Shown piece by piece: positions 21,766 through 30,617 of a DNA stretch of 64,000 nucleotides. This DNA comes from Streptomyces sp. NRRL F-525 (GTDB taxonomy: Bacteria; Actinomycetota; Actinomycetes; Streptomycetales; Streptomycetaceae), in contig NZ_JNXE01000017.1 of the NCBI RefSeq assembly GCF_000716605.1, positions 62,001-126,000 on the forward strand, given 5' to 3'. The first letter of the stretch is position 1. Each line of letters begins with the position of its first letter. The translations under genes were made by a program, and so were the position numbers. The notes below the pieces were generated by a model that searched no databases, was not told the origin of the DNA, and saw nothing but the letters and a program-made list of their open reading frames with translations.

Positions 21766-22910
21766 GGCTCGCACCCGACCCCGAGGTCGAGAAGTTCCGC
21801 GCCGATTTCAGCGACTTCATCGACGCCCATCTGCCCACCCCCGAAGAGGCCACGGTCCAGTCCAAGTCCAGCGCGGACATACCGGATTGGGCCCGGCGCT
21901 GGCAGCGCAAGCTCTTCGACGCGGGCTGGCTGCTGCCCGCCCAGCCGCCCGAGTACGGCGGCCGCAACGCCACCCTGCCCCAAGTGGTCGCCCACCTCGA
22001 GGAGTTGTCCCGGCGCCGGATCTACCACAGCTTCAACCCGCAAGGCCTCAACATCATCGCGGCCTCACTGCTGACCTTCGGCACCGAGGAACAGAAACGC
22101 GACTGGGCCGTACCCCTGCTGCGCGCCGAGATCACCGCGTCGCTCGGCATGAGCGAGCCCGGCGCCGGCTCCGACCTGGCCGGGCTGCGCACCCGCGCGG
22201 CCCTCGAAGGCGACCACTTCGTCGTGAACGGGCAGAAGGTGTGGACCTCGGGCGCGCACGACGCCGACGTCCTGCTCACCTTCGTCCGCACCGACCCCGA
22301 CGCCCCCAAGCACAAGGGGATCAGCGTCCTTCTCATCCCCACCGACTCCGAGGGCCTGGTCCGGCGGCCGTTCGGTTCGATCGCCGCGCCGGACGACCTC
22401 GACTTCAACGAGGTGTTCTTCACCGACGTCCATGTCCCGAAGGAGAACCTCGTCGGCCCCCTCAACGAGGGCTGGCGCGTGGCCAACGGCTCGCTCGGGC
22501 ACGAACGGACCCTGCTGTGGGTGCACTACGCCGAGCGGATGGACGCCCTGATCCAGGACGCGGCCTGCGACGAGGAGTGGTACGCGACCCTCCAAATGGA
22601 CGTCCAGGCACTGCGGTTGCTCGGCTATCGGCTGCTCGGGCCCGACCGCAACCCGGTGGAGATCTCGGTGCTCAAACTGCTCGGCTCCGAGGCCGCGCAG
22701 AGCGCCGAGCTGCACGCCCTCGAACAGCACGGGACCGAGGCGCTGCTACATCCGGTGCAGACGGGGCCGTACACCCATATGAACTTGCAGACGTTCAACG
22801 CAAGTTGGTTCGAGCGGTACGCGCGCAGCTTCGGCGGGACGATCGCCGGCGGTACCTCCGAGATCCAGCGCAACATCATCGCCGAGCGCATCCTCGGCCT
22901 GCCCCGATAG
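21762..22910 (+). CDS. Acyl-CoA dehydrogenase, partner subunit
   Basis: The 382-aa acyl-CoA dehydrogenase has the FAD/substrate loops LGMSEPGAGSDLAGL and QKVWTSGAHDAD and the C-terminal FGGTIAGGTSEIQRNIIAERILG. It resembles FadE-type subunits from actinobacterial steroid and fatty-acid catabolism. The ATG at 21,762 overlaps the stop of the short ACAD-like gene, suggesting co-translation of a heteromer. Confidence 0.9.
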   Translation: MRLAPDPEVEKFRADFSDFIDAHLPTPEEATVQSKSSADIPDWARRWQRKLFDAGWLLPAQPPEYGGRNATLPQVVAHLEELSRRRIYHSFNPQGLNIIAASLLTFGTEEQKRDWAVPLLRAEITASLGMSEPGAGSDLAGLRTRAALEGDHFVVNGQKVWTSGAHDADVLLTFVRTDPDAPKHKGISVLLIPTDSEGLVRRPFGSIAAPDDLDFNEVFFTDVHVPKENLVGPLNEGWRVANGSLGHERTLLWVHYAERMDALIQDAACDEEWYATLQMDVQALRLLGYRLLGPDRNPVEISVLKLLGSEAAQSAELHALEQHGTEALLHPVQTGPYTHMNLQTFNASWFERYARSFGGTIAGGTSEIQRNIIAERILGLPR

Positions 22911-22962
22911 AGCCGGTCAGCCCAGAGGGCCGACATCCCAGAGCCGACAGAGGACGAGACGC

Positions 22963-23754
22963 ATGGACGAGATCCTGTACGAGGTCGACGGCCGGGTGGG
23001 GATCATCACCCTCAACCGGCCCGAGGTCGCCAACGCGCAGAACAGCGCGCTCCTCGACGCCCTGGACGCGGCCTGGAGCCGGGCCGCGGCCGACGAGAAC
23101 GTGAAGGTCATTCTCCTGAAGGCCAACGGCAAGCACTTCTCGGCGGGACACGACCTGAAGGACCGCTGGCCGGCGCCGAAGGAGATCACCCTGGAGTGGA
23201 TCTACAGCGCCGAGACCCGCCGGTACCTGGAGTACACCCTGCGCTGGCGCAACGTGCCCAAGCCGACGATCGCCGCCGTGCAGGGCAAGTGCATCGCGGG
23301 CGGACTGATGCTCTGCTGGCCCTGCGACCTGATCGTGGCCGCCGAGAACGCCGAATTCTCCGACCCCGTCGTGCACATGGGCATCGGGGGAGTCGAATAC
23401 CACGGCCACACCTGGGAGTTGGGCCCGCGCAAGGCGAAGGAGATCCTCTTCACCGGACGGGCCGTCACCGCCGAGGAGGCGGAGAAGGTCGGCATGGTGA
23501 ACAAGGTCGTGCCACTGGACCAACTGGGCACCGAAGCCCTGGAGTTGGCTCACCAGATCGCCACCATGCCGTCCTTCGGACTGCGCCAGGCGAAGCGGGC
23601 CGTCAACCAGAGCCTCGACGTCCAGGGCTTCTACGCCGCCATCCAGTCCGTGTTCGACATCCACGAGACGGGACACGGAAACGCGCTGAGCGTGAGCGGA
23701 TATCCCATTCTCACACAGCTCGACGCCATGAAGGAACGCATCAAGGGCCAGTAG
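22963..23754 (+). CDS. Enoyl-CoA hydratase/isomerase (crotonase family)
   Basis: The 263-aa crotonase-fold protein has the oxyanion-hole segments HFSAGHDLKDR and GKCIAGGLML. The usual catalytic Glu region reads DPVVHMGIGGVEYHGHTWELG, so hydratase versus isomerase or C-C hydrolase activity cannot be fixed. It is the last gene of the operon starting at 17,657 and faces a leftward SDR gene across 31 bp. Confidence 0.88.
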   Translation: MDEILYEVDGRVGIITLNRPEVANAQNSALLDALDAAWSRAAADENVKVILLKANGKHFSAGHDLKDRWPAPKEITLEWIYSAETRRYLEYTLRWRNVPKPTIAAVQGKCIAGGLMLCWPCDLIVAAENAEFSDPVVHMGIGGVEYHGHTWELGPRKAKEILFTGRAVTAEEAEKVGMVNKVVPLDQLGTEALELAHQIATMPSFGLRQAKRAVNQSLDVQGFYAAIQSVFDIHETGHGNALSVSGYPILTQLDAMKERIKGQ

Positions 23755-23785
23755 TCCGCCGGACCGATGGGCCGGACCGGGACCG

Positions 23786-24589
23786 TCACTGCTCCTTGTG
23801 CGCGGTCGCGCCCCGGCTCATCGCCAGGACCGCGTCGCGGCGGCTCAGAGCCCCGAACGGGGAACCGCCGGACGGGGTCGGGCTGCCGCAGATCCAGGTC
23901 GGACCGTCGGAGAGATGGGCGAGCGCCTCGGCGGCCACGTCGTCGGGGTCGGCCAAGTCGCCGCCGTAGGAACTCCCTTGGACGCCTTCGGTCCGGCGCA
24001 GGGACGGGGTGTTGGTCCTGCCGAGCACCAGGCCCAGGACGTCCACGCCGCTGTCCTTCCACTCCGCCCAGAGGCTCTCGGCGAGGATGAGGTCGAAGGC
24101 CTTCGACGCGCCGTAGGCGGCGAGCGTGGCGCCACCCGCCCACGCGGCGCCCGAGGTCACCAGGACCACGGCCCCGCGCTTGCGCGCCACCATCGGGCCA
24201 CCGAACCGGTAGGCGGCTTCGAGTACGGCCGTGCAGTTGCGCCGCACCAGTCCGAGGTGGGTGTCGAGATCCTTGTCGAGGAACGGCACGCTGCGGTCGT
24301 CGCTGCCGGCGTTGTACACGAACAGCCCGACCTCTAGCCCGGCGGTCGCATCCTCCAACTCTGCCAGGGCGGTTGAGGAGCTGAGGTCGAGCGCGACTGT
24401 ACGGACCTCGACGTCGTACCGGGCCCGGATCTCGTCGGCCGACGCCTCCAGCACGGGCAGGCGCCGGGCCACCAGTACGACGTTCATCCCCTGGGCGGCC
24501 AGCCGGTGGGCGAACGCGGCACCCACCCCGTCCGACCCGCCGGCGATGACACCCCACGGCCCGTACTTGCTCGTGAGAGATTCAGCCAC
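23786..24589 (-). CDS. Short-chain dehydrogenase/reductase
   Basis: The 267-aa SDR has AGGSDGVGAAFAHRLAAQG as the nucleotide motif and YGASK as the catalytic pair (AAYGASKAFD). It may act on a hydroxyacyl-CoA or ring hydroxyl. The GTG start at 24,589 follows AGGAG. The only hint of the island motif upstream is a half-site TTAGAAT at 24,604-24,610, and I do not call it an operator. Confidence 0.86.
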   Translation of the reverse strand: MAESLTSKYGPWGVIAGGSDGVGAAFAHRLAAQGMNVVLVARRLPVLEASADEIRARYDVEVRTVALDLSSSTALAELEDATAGLEVGLFVYNAGSDDRSVPFLDKDLDTHLGLVRRNCTAVLEAAYRFGGPMVARKRGAVVLVTSGAAWAGGATLAAYGASKAFDLILAESLWAEWKDSGVDVLGLVLGRTNTPSLRRTEGVQGSSYGGDLADPDDVAAEALAHLSDGPTWICGSPTPSGGSPFGALSRRDAVLAMSRGATAHKEQ

Positions 24590-24671
24590 TTCGTACTCCT
24601 CATTTAGAATGCAGGTAATCGCGACAAAGACGTCAACAGAGCTATATGGGCGCTGAGTTCACAGCCCCGCG

Positions 24672-25499
24672 TCATGACGGCGGCCGTTGGAGAACCTTCT
24701 TCTCGACCGCATCCGACGACAGCACCGTCCCGATGATCCCAAGGTCCGCACCGGTGCTCCGCGCCACCTCGCGCACCACGGCGACGTCCTTGCTCATCAG
24801 ATCCGCCAGCCGTACCGCCACCGAGTCGACCGACCCTCCACGGGCGACGACACCGAGCGCCCGACTGGCCCCGCTGCCATGCTGCAGCGCCGCGAGAATC
24901 ACGTTCTCGTCGATGCCCAGCGACCCCGCCACCCGCACCGCGTCGACCGCGAGGCCGACCTGCGCCACGAACAGGGCGTTGTTGACGAGCTTGACCCGCT
25001 GACCGTTGCCGGCCGGTCCCACGAACAGAATGGGCGAGGCGTACGCCTCCAACAGCGGGCGTGTCTCCTCCAGTTGAGCCTCGTCCCCGCCGACCCACAG
25101 GGTGAGGCGACCCGCGGCGATGTCGTGCGGCCCGCCCGAGAGCGCGGCGTCCAGCACCCCGACACCACGCTCCGCCCCCGCCTCGAAGAGCAGCCGGGCG
25201 GTCTCGGGATCGGACGTGGTGTGCTGGACGAGCGTCGCCCCCGCCGACATGGCCGCGAGGGCACCGTCCGGGCCGAGACACACCGACCGCACCTGCTCGT
25301 CCGTCAGCACGACGACGAACACGGCGTCGGCACCGCGCACGGTCTCCTCGATCGTGTCGGCCCAACTCGCCCCGGCCTTCCGGGCGATGGCGCGAGTCTC
25401 GGGGCGGCGAGTGTGCATGGTGACGTCGTGACCGGCGGTCATCAGGCGGTCGACGATCGGCCGCCCCATCCGGCCCGACCCGATCACACCGATCCTCAA
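24672..25499 (-). CDS. 3-hydroxyisobutyrate dehydrogenase-like NAD(P)-binding protein
   Basis: The 275-aa beta-hydroxyacid dehydrogenase has the N-terminal IGVIGSGRMGRPIVDRL and the conserved GPAGNGQRVKLVNNALF with the catalytic Lys. The SGGPHDIAAGRLTLWVGG segment is typical of the family. The likely start is a rare TTG at 25,499, because it overlaps the stop of the upstream gene as TTGA and has GGAGGA just upstream. A GTG four codons later is the alternative. A second family member lies at 41,882. Confidence 0.85.
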   Translation of the reverse strand: MRIGVIGSGRMGRPIVDRLMTAGHDVTMHTRRPETRAIARKAGASWADTIEETVRGADAVFVVVLTDEQVRSVCLGPDGALAAMSAGATLVQHTTSDPETARLLFEAGAERGVGVLDAALSGGPHDIAAGRLTLWVGGDEAQLEETRPLLEAYASPILFVGPAGNGQRVKLVNNALFVAQVGLAVDAVRVAGSLGIDENVILAALQHGSGASRALGVVARGGSVDSVAVRLADLMSKDVAVVREVARSTGADLGIIGTVLSSDAVEKKVLQRPPS

Positions 25500-26023
25500 C
25501 GCTCCTCCAAGGCAGTGGAGTTGGCGGCCGGTGCCAGCATCGCGCGGGGGCCCTCGGTGCCGTCGAGGTTGGCGTTGACCCGCTCGGCGATGCGCCAGCC
25601 GTCTGAAGTCCGCACCCAGCGCCAGGTGTTGGCGGAGACCTGGAACACCCAGAACCGGCCCGCGTCCGCGTCCCAGCGCAGATGAAGCGCATGACTGCGG
25701 CCGGTCGCGTGGTCGCCGTCGACGACCACGTGCGGCGCGGTCAGCACGTGACCGCAGCCGTTGTGGATCACACTCTGGTGCCCGGCGCCGTGGACCATGC
25801 CGACGATGCCGTCCCGGCCGTCCATCCGCAGGTGGGGGATCGCGTCGAAGACGCCGTCCTCGGTCCAGAGGGCGGCAGCGGCCTCTCCCGAACCGCTGTC
25901 GACCGCGGGCCCGTACTGGGCGACGAGCTGGGTGATCTCCACCTGGTCCTCCAAGGCGCGCACCTTCGCCGCCAACGACTCGACGGTGGCGCGCAGTTGG
26001 GCAAGTTCGTCCGTCTCGCTCAT
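25496..26023 (-). CDS. SnoaL/NTF2-like protein
   Basis: The 175-aa protein has an N-terminal coiled coil (about 5-30) and then an NTF2-like barrel typical of SnoaL-like cyclases, hydratases and ring-hydroxylase-associated subunits (QYGPAVDSG, WTEDGVFD, GCGHVLTAPHV). Function in this family ranges from isomerase (ketosteroid isomerase fold) to dehydratase. It overlaps the downstream dehydrogenase by 4 bp and follows the zinc alcohol dehydrogenase by 6 bp, so these three genes form one operon. Confidence 0.78.
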   Translation of the reverse strand: MSETDELAQLRATVESLAAKVRALEDQVEITQLVAQYGPAVDSGSGEAAAALWTEDGVFDAIPHLRMDGRDGIVGMVHGAGHQSVIHNGCGHVLTAPHVVVDGDHATGRSHALHLRWDADAGRFWVFQVSANTWRWVRTSDGWRIAERVNANLDGTEGPRAMLAPAANSTALEER

Positions 26024-26029
26024 GGGTGT

Positions 26030-27052
26030 TCAGCTCCCTGGTACGACGATGATGCGGGCCGGCCCGTCGGCGTCCCGTGCGGCGTCGAGCGCGGCCGGCA
26101 CCCCGTCGAGCCCGACGGTGTGGCCGAGCATCGGCCCGACATCGAGGCTCCCGGAGCAGACCGCCCGGAACGCCTCGTCCCAGTGGTCCATCGACGGGCC
26201 GCCCCCGAACTGGATGTTGATGCCTTTCCGCTTCGCGGTCAGGGTGTGCAGATGGTCGCCCTCCGGCGGACCCCCGACGGAGAAGATCCGGGTCCCGCGC
26301 TCGCAGCCCTTGATGATCGAGTCGAGAACACCCGGGACGCCGACGCACTCGAAGACGACACAACTCGACCGGCTGCCAACCGCGTTGCGCCACACCTCGT
26401 AAGGCGAGACCTCTGCGGGGTCGACGACCACGTCGGCGCCCATGGCCAGCGCGGTCGCGCGACGCGAGGCCACGAGATCGGCCGCCACGATCGGACCGAC
26501 GCCGAGGTTCTTGAGCCGGCCGATCGCCGACAGGGCGATGGCGCCGCAGCCGATGACCAACGGCGCCTCGCTCGCGGACAGTTGGGCGCGGGACGCGGTC
26601 GACCAGCCCACCGAGATCGCGTCGGCGACACACACGATCTCGCTCGGCAGGTCCGACACCACGACCCGGGTGATGGCCTCGGTCAGCAGGAACAACTCCC
26701 CGAAGCCGCCGGGGGCTTCAGGGCTCTGGCCGATGATCCTGCGGCCCGCCGGGGTGGCCAGCACGGGCAGCGAACTCACCCGCGTCCCGACCGGGATCCG
26801 GCGCTCGGTGCCGGGGCCGTAGTCCACGACCTCGGCGCAGTACTCGTGACCCATCACGATGTCGACGTCCTGGTCGTACGTCGACATGCCGCTGTCGTCG
26901 TCGGCGCCCGCCTCCGGATGGTCCATGAAGTGCAGATCCGACGCGCAGATCCCGCATGCCAGGGATCGGACGAGGAGTTGGCCCGGTCCGGGGACCGGAT
27001 CGTCGACGGTCCGCGCCTCGACGCTCCCGCCCCGCAGCACAGCAGCACGCAT
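26030..27052 (-). CDS. Zinc-type alcohol dehydrogenase (MDR family)
   Basis: The 340-aa protein has the catalytic-zinc Cys in CGICASDLHF, GHEYCAEVVDYG, and the nucleotide motif VIGCGAIALSAIGRLKNLGVG. The usual four-Cys structural-zinc lobe is not evident. It should oxidise a secondary or primary alcohol. I chose the ATG at 27,052 with AGGAGAG-like bases before it. It leads a three-gene leftward operon and is divergent from a TetR gene at 27,177. Confidence 0.85.
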   Translation of the reverse strand: MRAAVLRGGSVEARTVDDPVPGPGQLLVRSLACGICASDLHFMDHPEAGADDDSGMSTYDQDVDIVMGHEYCAEVVDYGPGTERRIPVGTRVSSLPVLATPAGRRIIGQSPEAPGGFGELFLLTEAITRVVVSDLPSEIVCVADAISVGWSTASRAQLSASEAPLVIGCGAIALSAIGRLKNLGVGPIVAADLVASRRATALAMGADVVVDPAEVSPYEVWRNAVGSRSSCVVFECVGVPGVLDSIIKGCERGTRIFSVGGPPEGDHLHTLTAKRKGINIQFGGGPSMDHWDEAFRAVCSGSLDVGPMLGHTVGLDGVPAALDAARDADGPARIIVVPGS

Positions 27053-27069
27053 CAGACTCTCCTCCGCAC

Positions 27070-27091
27070 TCCGAAGTCCGTCCCCTTCGGA
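27070..27091. promoter_or_regulatory. Inverted repeat in the ADH/TetR divergent promoter
   Basis: TCCGAAG and CTTCGGA are exact complements with an 8-nt spacer, 18 bp upstream of the alcohol dehydrogenase start and divergent from the TetR gene at 27,177. It could be that TetR's operator or an mRNA hairpin. It is unlike the TGAGAAT motif. Confidence 0.35.
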
Positions 27092-27176
27092 CTGTAGCCA
27101 CACAGAGGCAATTACAGAAGACGGTCTCCTATAATTAGAAGAACGCGGAGCACCGCCCGGTCACTACAATCACGGC

Positions 27177-27770
27177 ATGGCAGAACCGCGCCGCGCCCCG
27201 GGCCGTCCACGGGACACGAGCATCAACGAACGGGCCCTCGCGGCGACGCGCGAACTCCTCGTCCAGCGCGGCTTCGACGCGACGACGATCCAGGCGGTGG
27301 CGGAGCACTCCGGCGTGCACGCCTCTGCGATCTACCGCCGTTGGCCGTCCCGGATCGAGCTGATCGAGGAGGCCACGTTCCCCGGGCTCAGCCCGCTGAG
27401 CGTCCGCCCGACGGGGGACCTCCGTCGTGATCTACGCCGGTTCGTGCGCGCCTACTTGGCGGCCTTCGGCGCGCCCGCGGCCCGCGCCGCCGCGGCCGGT
27501 CTGTTCGCGCACTCCCAGACGTCGACCACGCCCCGGCCGCCGGAGATGCTGCTGCGCGTGTCGGCGCGACCGCAGTTCCAGGACATCCTGCGCGCCGCGC
27601 CGACCGGGACCGTCGACCCCGCCGTGGACCCGGACGACGTCTTCGACATGCTCCTCGGCGCCGTCCTGACCCGCACCCTCCTGTCCACGGTCACGGCCCG
27701 CAACCGCCCGGTCGAGCGCACGGTCGACATGATCCTGCGGATGCTACGGCCCCTCGACGGCCCGGAGTGA
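27177..27770 (+). CDS. TetR-family regulator
   Basis: The 197-aa protein has a TetR helix-turn-helix at about 20-60 (TTIQAVAEHSGVHASAIYRRW) and a C-terminal ligand domain (TetR_C type). It is divergent from the zinc alcohol dehydrogenase operon, which it probably controls. No good TGAGAAT-type palindrome lies upstream, so it looks separate from the main regulon. Confidence 0.88.
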   Translation: MAEPRRAPGRPRDTSINERALAATRELLVQRGFDATTIQAVAEHSGVHASAIYRRWPSRIELIEEATFPGLSPLSVRPTGDLRRDLRRFVRAYLAAFGAPAARAAAAGLFAHSQTSTTPRPPEMLLRVSARPQFQDILRAAPTGTVDPAVDPDDVFDMLLGAVLTRTLLSTVTARNRPVERTVDMILRMLRPLDGPE

Positions 27771-27777
27771 CCAACTC

Positions 27778-27808
27778 CCGCTGACTGCCCGGGCGTTGGC
27801 GTCAGCGG
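27778..27808. terminator. Hairpin between convergent TetR and amidohydrolase genes
   Basis: CCGCTGAC and GTCAGCGG form a perfect 8-bp stem with a 15-nt loop, covering the 31-bp convergent gap and touching the amidohydrolase stop. A bidirectional terminator is plausible. Confidence 0.5.
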
Positions 27809-29034
27809 CGTTCGTCGCGGAACACCTTCCCGCCCTTCATCACGAACCGGACGTCCGCCATCACGGAGACGTCCTCCAGCGGATTGCCCGGCACCGCGAT
27901 CAGGTCGGCGAGCAGTCCTTCCGCGATACGGCCCCGGTCGTCGGCGTCGATCAGCTCCGCCGCGTTGACGGTCGCCGCCTGGAGTGCCTCCAGCGGGGTC
28001 ATCCCGCGGTCGACCAGGGCGATCAGCTCCTGGGCGCCGCGGCCGTGCGGGATCGCCGGCGCGTCCGTGCCCAGCGCCATCCGGACACCCGCCTTGCCGG
28101 CCCTGGCCACCACCGTCTTCGCCCGGGGGAAGATCTCGGCGGCCTTCTCCTTCAGCTCGGGCGCGGCATGGGACATGTCCATCCCGTCGATGAGAGCGGT
28201 GGTCGGCACCAGGAAAGTGCCGCGCTCCGCCATCAGCGCGATGGTGTCGTCGTCCAGCAGGAAGCCGTGCTCGATGCAGTCGATGCCCGCCTCCACCGCG
28301 TGCCGGACGGCATCGGCCCCATGGGTGTGGGCCGCCACCTTCAGTCCGCGCCGGTGCGCCTCGTCGACGATGGCGCGCAGTTCCTCGTCGGAGTAGTGCT
28401 GCGCGCCGGGGGTGCCGGTGTGGGACATGACGCCCCCGGACGCGCAGACCTTGATGAGCCGAGCGCCGTGCTTGATCTGGTAGCGGACGGCCTTGCGCAC
28501 CTCGTCGACGCCGTTGGCAATGCCCTCTTCCAGGGAGAGAGGCATGATTCCGGGGGCGTACGCGGCGAACATCGTGGGGTCGAGATGCCCGCCGGTGGGG
28601 GTGATGGCGTGTCCGGCGGGCACGATGCGCGGGCCGTCGATCCAGCCGGCGTCGATGGCCTTGGCCAGCGCGACGTCCAGCAGATAGCCGCCCGTCTTCA
28701 CGAACAGGCCGAGGTTGCGGACCGTGGTGAACCCCGCTCGCAGGGTCCGCCGGGCGTTGCCGACCGCGCGGAGCATCCGCAGCGGGGGATCGTCCTGGAC
28801 GGGGGAGAACGCGAGCGTCTCGCCCCGGCCGCCCATCAGGAGGTTGACCTCCATGTCCATGAGCCCGGGCAGGAGAGTCACGTCGCCGAGGTCGAGAACC
28901 TCGTTCTCCCCGTCACTCTCGCCTGCGCTGCCGCCGGTGTGCGTGATGCGGTCGCCCTCGACCGTGATCAGCCCCGGGGACTCGAACTCGCCCGTCTCCA
29001 CGTGCAGTACACGCGCCGCTCTGAGCGTGAGCAC
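27802..29034 (-). CDS. Amidohydrolase-superfamily protein with an altered metal motif
   Basis: The 410-aa protein has the imidazolonepropionase/prolidase-like amidohydrolase fold. Four of the usual metal-centre elements are present: Lys195 (ARLIKVCASGG), His236/His238 (AAHTHGA), His256 (CIEHGF) and Asp324 (LGTDAP). The first strand, normally PGLIDxHxH, reads LPGLMDMEVNLL, so both His are replaced (Glu62, Asn64). Activity may be changed or rest on a mononuclear site. A ring-opening hydrolase is one possibility. GTG start; it follows the small protein gene by 6 bp in the Rieske operon. Confidence 0.82.
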   Translation of the reverse strand: MLTLRAARVLHVETGEFESPGLITVEGDRITHTGGSAGESDGENEVLDLGDVTLLPGLMDMEVNLLMGGRGETLAFSPVQDDPPLRMLRAVGNARRTLRAGFTTVRNLGLFVKTGGYLLDVALAKAIDAGWIDGPRIVPAGHAITPTGGHLDPTMFAAYAPGIMPLSLEEGIANGVDEVRKAVRYQIKHGARLIKVCASGGVMSHTGTPGAQHYSDEELRAIVDEAHRRGLKVAAHTHGADAVRHAVEAGIDCIEHGFLLDDDTIALMAERGTFLVPTTALIDGMDMSHAAPELKEKAAEIFPRAKTVVARAGKAGVRMALGTDAPAIPHGRGAQELIALVDRGMTPLEALQAATVNAAELIDADDRGRIAEGLLADLIAVPGNPLEDVSVMADVRFVMKGGKVFRDERR

Positions 29035-29040
29035 GACCGG

Positions 29041-29361
29041 TCAGACCTTCGGCTCGACGACGAGGTCCATGTAGGCGGCCCCACTGTCCGGCACCCGGGC
29101 CTGCTTCCAGACCTCGACCGGGAACGACACGTTCACCAGGGAGAACATCAGGAGGAGCAAGTTGCGCTCCTGCTCCGGGAGTTCGGAGAGCGGGAACTTG
29201 TCGAGGTGGTCGGAGGCCTGTTCCAGCAGCGGGAACGCGGCGTCGTAGAAGGCCTGCATTTCCTCCATGGAGCTGGCCAGGCGCTTGCTGTAGCGGTCGC
29301 GCTCGGACTCCAGGACCCACTCGCTGAACGGCTCGAGTGCCGCGAACTCACTGGGCAGCAT
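29041..29361 (-). CDS. Small conserved protein paired with the Rieske oxygenase
   Basis: The 106-aa protein is acidic, mostly helical and has no recognised catalytic motif. It overlaps the 3' end of the Rieske gene by 14 bp, so it is almost certainly co-translated with it. Its place is where beta subunits of ring-hydroxylating dioxygenases are often encoded, but it is shorter than those (about 160-190 aa) and lacks their clear cystatin-like pattern. It may be an accessory or stabilising subunit. I do not assign a function. Confidence 0.7.
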   Translation of the reverse strand: MLPSEFAALEPFSEWVLESERDRYSKRLASSMEEMQAFYDAAFPLLEQASDHLDKFPLSELPEQERNLLLLMFSLVNVSFPVEVWKQARVPDSGAAYMDLVVEPKV

Positions 29362-30613
29362 CGGTGTGCTCCTTGACGTAGTCGGCGACCGTCTTGTGCA
29401 GATGGCGGAGCAGCAACTCCTGGTCGCAGAGCGGGAATTCGGTGACGACCCGGCTCTTGAGCATCGTCTGGGTGGCTTCGAGGGTGTTGCCGTCCTGGAG
29501 CGCGTACTCCTTGAACGTCACCGCCGCCAGCTCCTGCTTCAGCCGCTCGCGCGCCGTTTTGGCGGGCACGAAGTACAGGTTGGCCTCGAAGAGGTGCTTG
29601 TCCACCGCCGTCGGCCAGTAGTGGTACGTCAGATACCAGCCCGGCTTCCAGATCAGCAGGGTCATGTTCGGGAAGAACTCGAAGGAGTCGTTGCCCCACG
29701 CGCGGTGCCGGCCCGGGTTGAGGCCCGTCGGCAGATTGTCCAGGCCCTCGATGTCGGGTGCCTCCCACGGCCCGAACAGGCCGCTGCGCAGGACCCGTTC
29801 GATCGGCTTGACGATCGTCAGGTCCTTGGGCGGGGACATGCCTCCCCAGGAGGAGATCATCGAGTGCGGGGAGTGGATCTCGTAGTGCAGCGCCTCGTAC
29901 CCGACGTTGAAGAGCTTGTCGGCCTCGTCCTTGACGGCCTGCTTCATGTGCAGGACGGGCGCGTGGTAGAACTCCGCGAACGCGTCGATGAACAGCTTCC
30001 AGTTGCTGCCGATCTCCGCCTTGTAGGTGAAGACCTCGGTCATCTCGTGGAAGGGGTAGCCCTCCAGGCCCTTGGCGAACTCGCCCAAGTACTCCTTGAG
30101 CGGCTGGGCTTCGGGGTCGAGGTTGACGAAGATGAACCCCTCCCAGACCTCGCAGCGGACCAGCTTGAGGCCGTAGTCGGCCTTGTCCAGGTCGAAGAAC
30201 TCCTTCTCCTGCTGGACGAAGGTCAGATCGCCGTCGAGGCTGTAGCGCCAGGCGTGGTACTTGCAGGTGAACTGGCGGCAGGTGCCCTTGACCTCCTCGC
30301 CCGGGTAGTCGTTCCACACGAGCTTGTTGCCGCGGTGGCGGCAGACGTTGTGGAAGGCGCGGATCTCCTTGTCCTTGCCCCGCACGATCACCAGTGAGGT
30401 GTCGGCGACGGCCAGCTCCTTCGTGAAGTAGCTGCCGACCTTGGGGACTTGCTCGACCCGGCCGACGTTCAGCCAGGTCTTCTTGAAGATCGCTTCCTTC
30501 TCGGCCTCGTAGTACGCGGGGTCGATGGAGTCCTCGTAGTTCACCGGGCTGGTGCCCAGCTCGGGGTAGTTCTCGGTCCAGCTCCCGGCCTCGGGCTTGG
30601 TGAAGTGCGGCAT
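29348..30613 (-). CDS. Rieske non-haem iron oxygenase, alpha subunit
   Basis: The 421-aa protein has the Rieske [2Fe-2S] ligands Cys91/His93 (NVCRHRGN) and Cys117/His120 (TCKYHAW). Its mononuclear iron site is around IDAFAEFYHAPVLH, with His217 and His222. It should hydroxylate a ring using electrons from a reductase, for which the KshB-like protein at 46,885-47,925 is the only candidate in the window. The ATG is preceded by AGGGG, and a regulon operator lies 21-37 bp upstream. It heads the leftward run Rieske, small protein, amidohydrolase. Confidence 0.92.
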   Translation of the reverse strand: MPHFTKPEAGSWTENYPELGTSPVNYEDSIDPAYYEAEKEAIFKKTWLNVGRVEQVPKVGSYFTKELAVADTSLVIVRGKDKEIRAFHNVCRHRGNKLVWNDYPGEEVKGTCRQFTCKYHAWRYSLDGDLTFVQQEKEFFDLDKADYGLKLVRCEVWEGFIFVNLDPEAQPLKEYLGEFAKGLEGYPFHEMTEVFTYKAEIGSNWKLFIDAFAEFYHAPVLHMKQAVKDEADKLFNVGYEALHYEIHSPHSMISSWGGMSPPKDLTIVKPIERVLRSGLFGPWEAPDIEGLDNLPTGLNPGRHRAWGNDSFEFFPNMTLLIWKPGWYLTYHYWPTAVDKHLFEANLYFVPAKTARERLKQELAAVTFKEYALQDGNTLEATQTMLKSRVVTEFPLCDQELLLRHLHKTVADYVKEHTDAAQ

Positions 30614-30617
30614 GGGA

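Noticed and set aside
24672..26633. Long leftward frame that would fuse a 380-residue extension to the 3-hydroxyisobutyrate dehydrogenase-like protein
   Set aside because: The extension is out of frame with the SnoaL-like and alcohol dehydrogenase genes on the same strand. The dehydrogenase fold begins at the TTG at 25,499.
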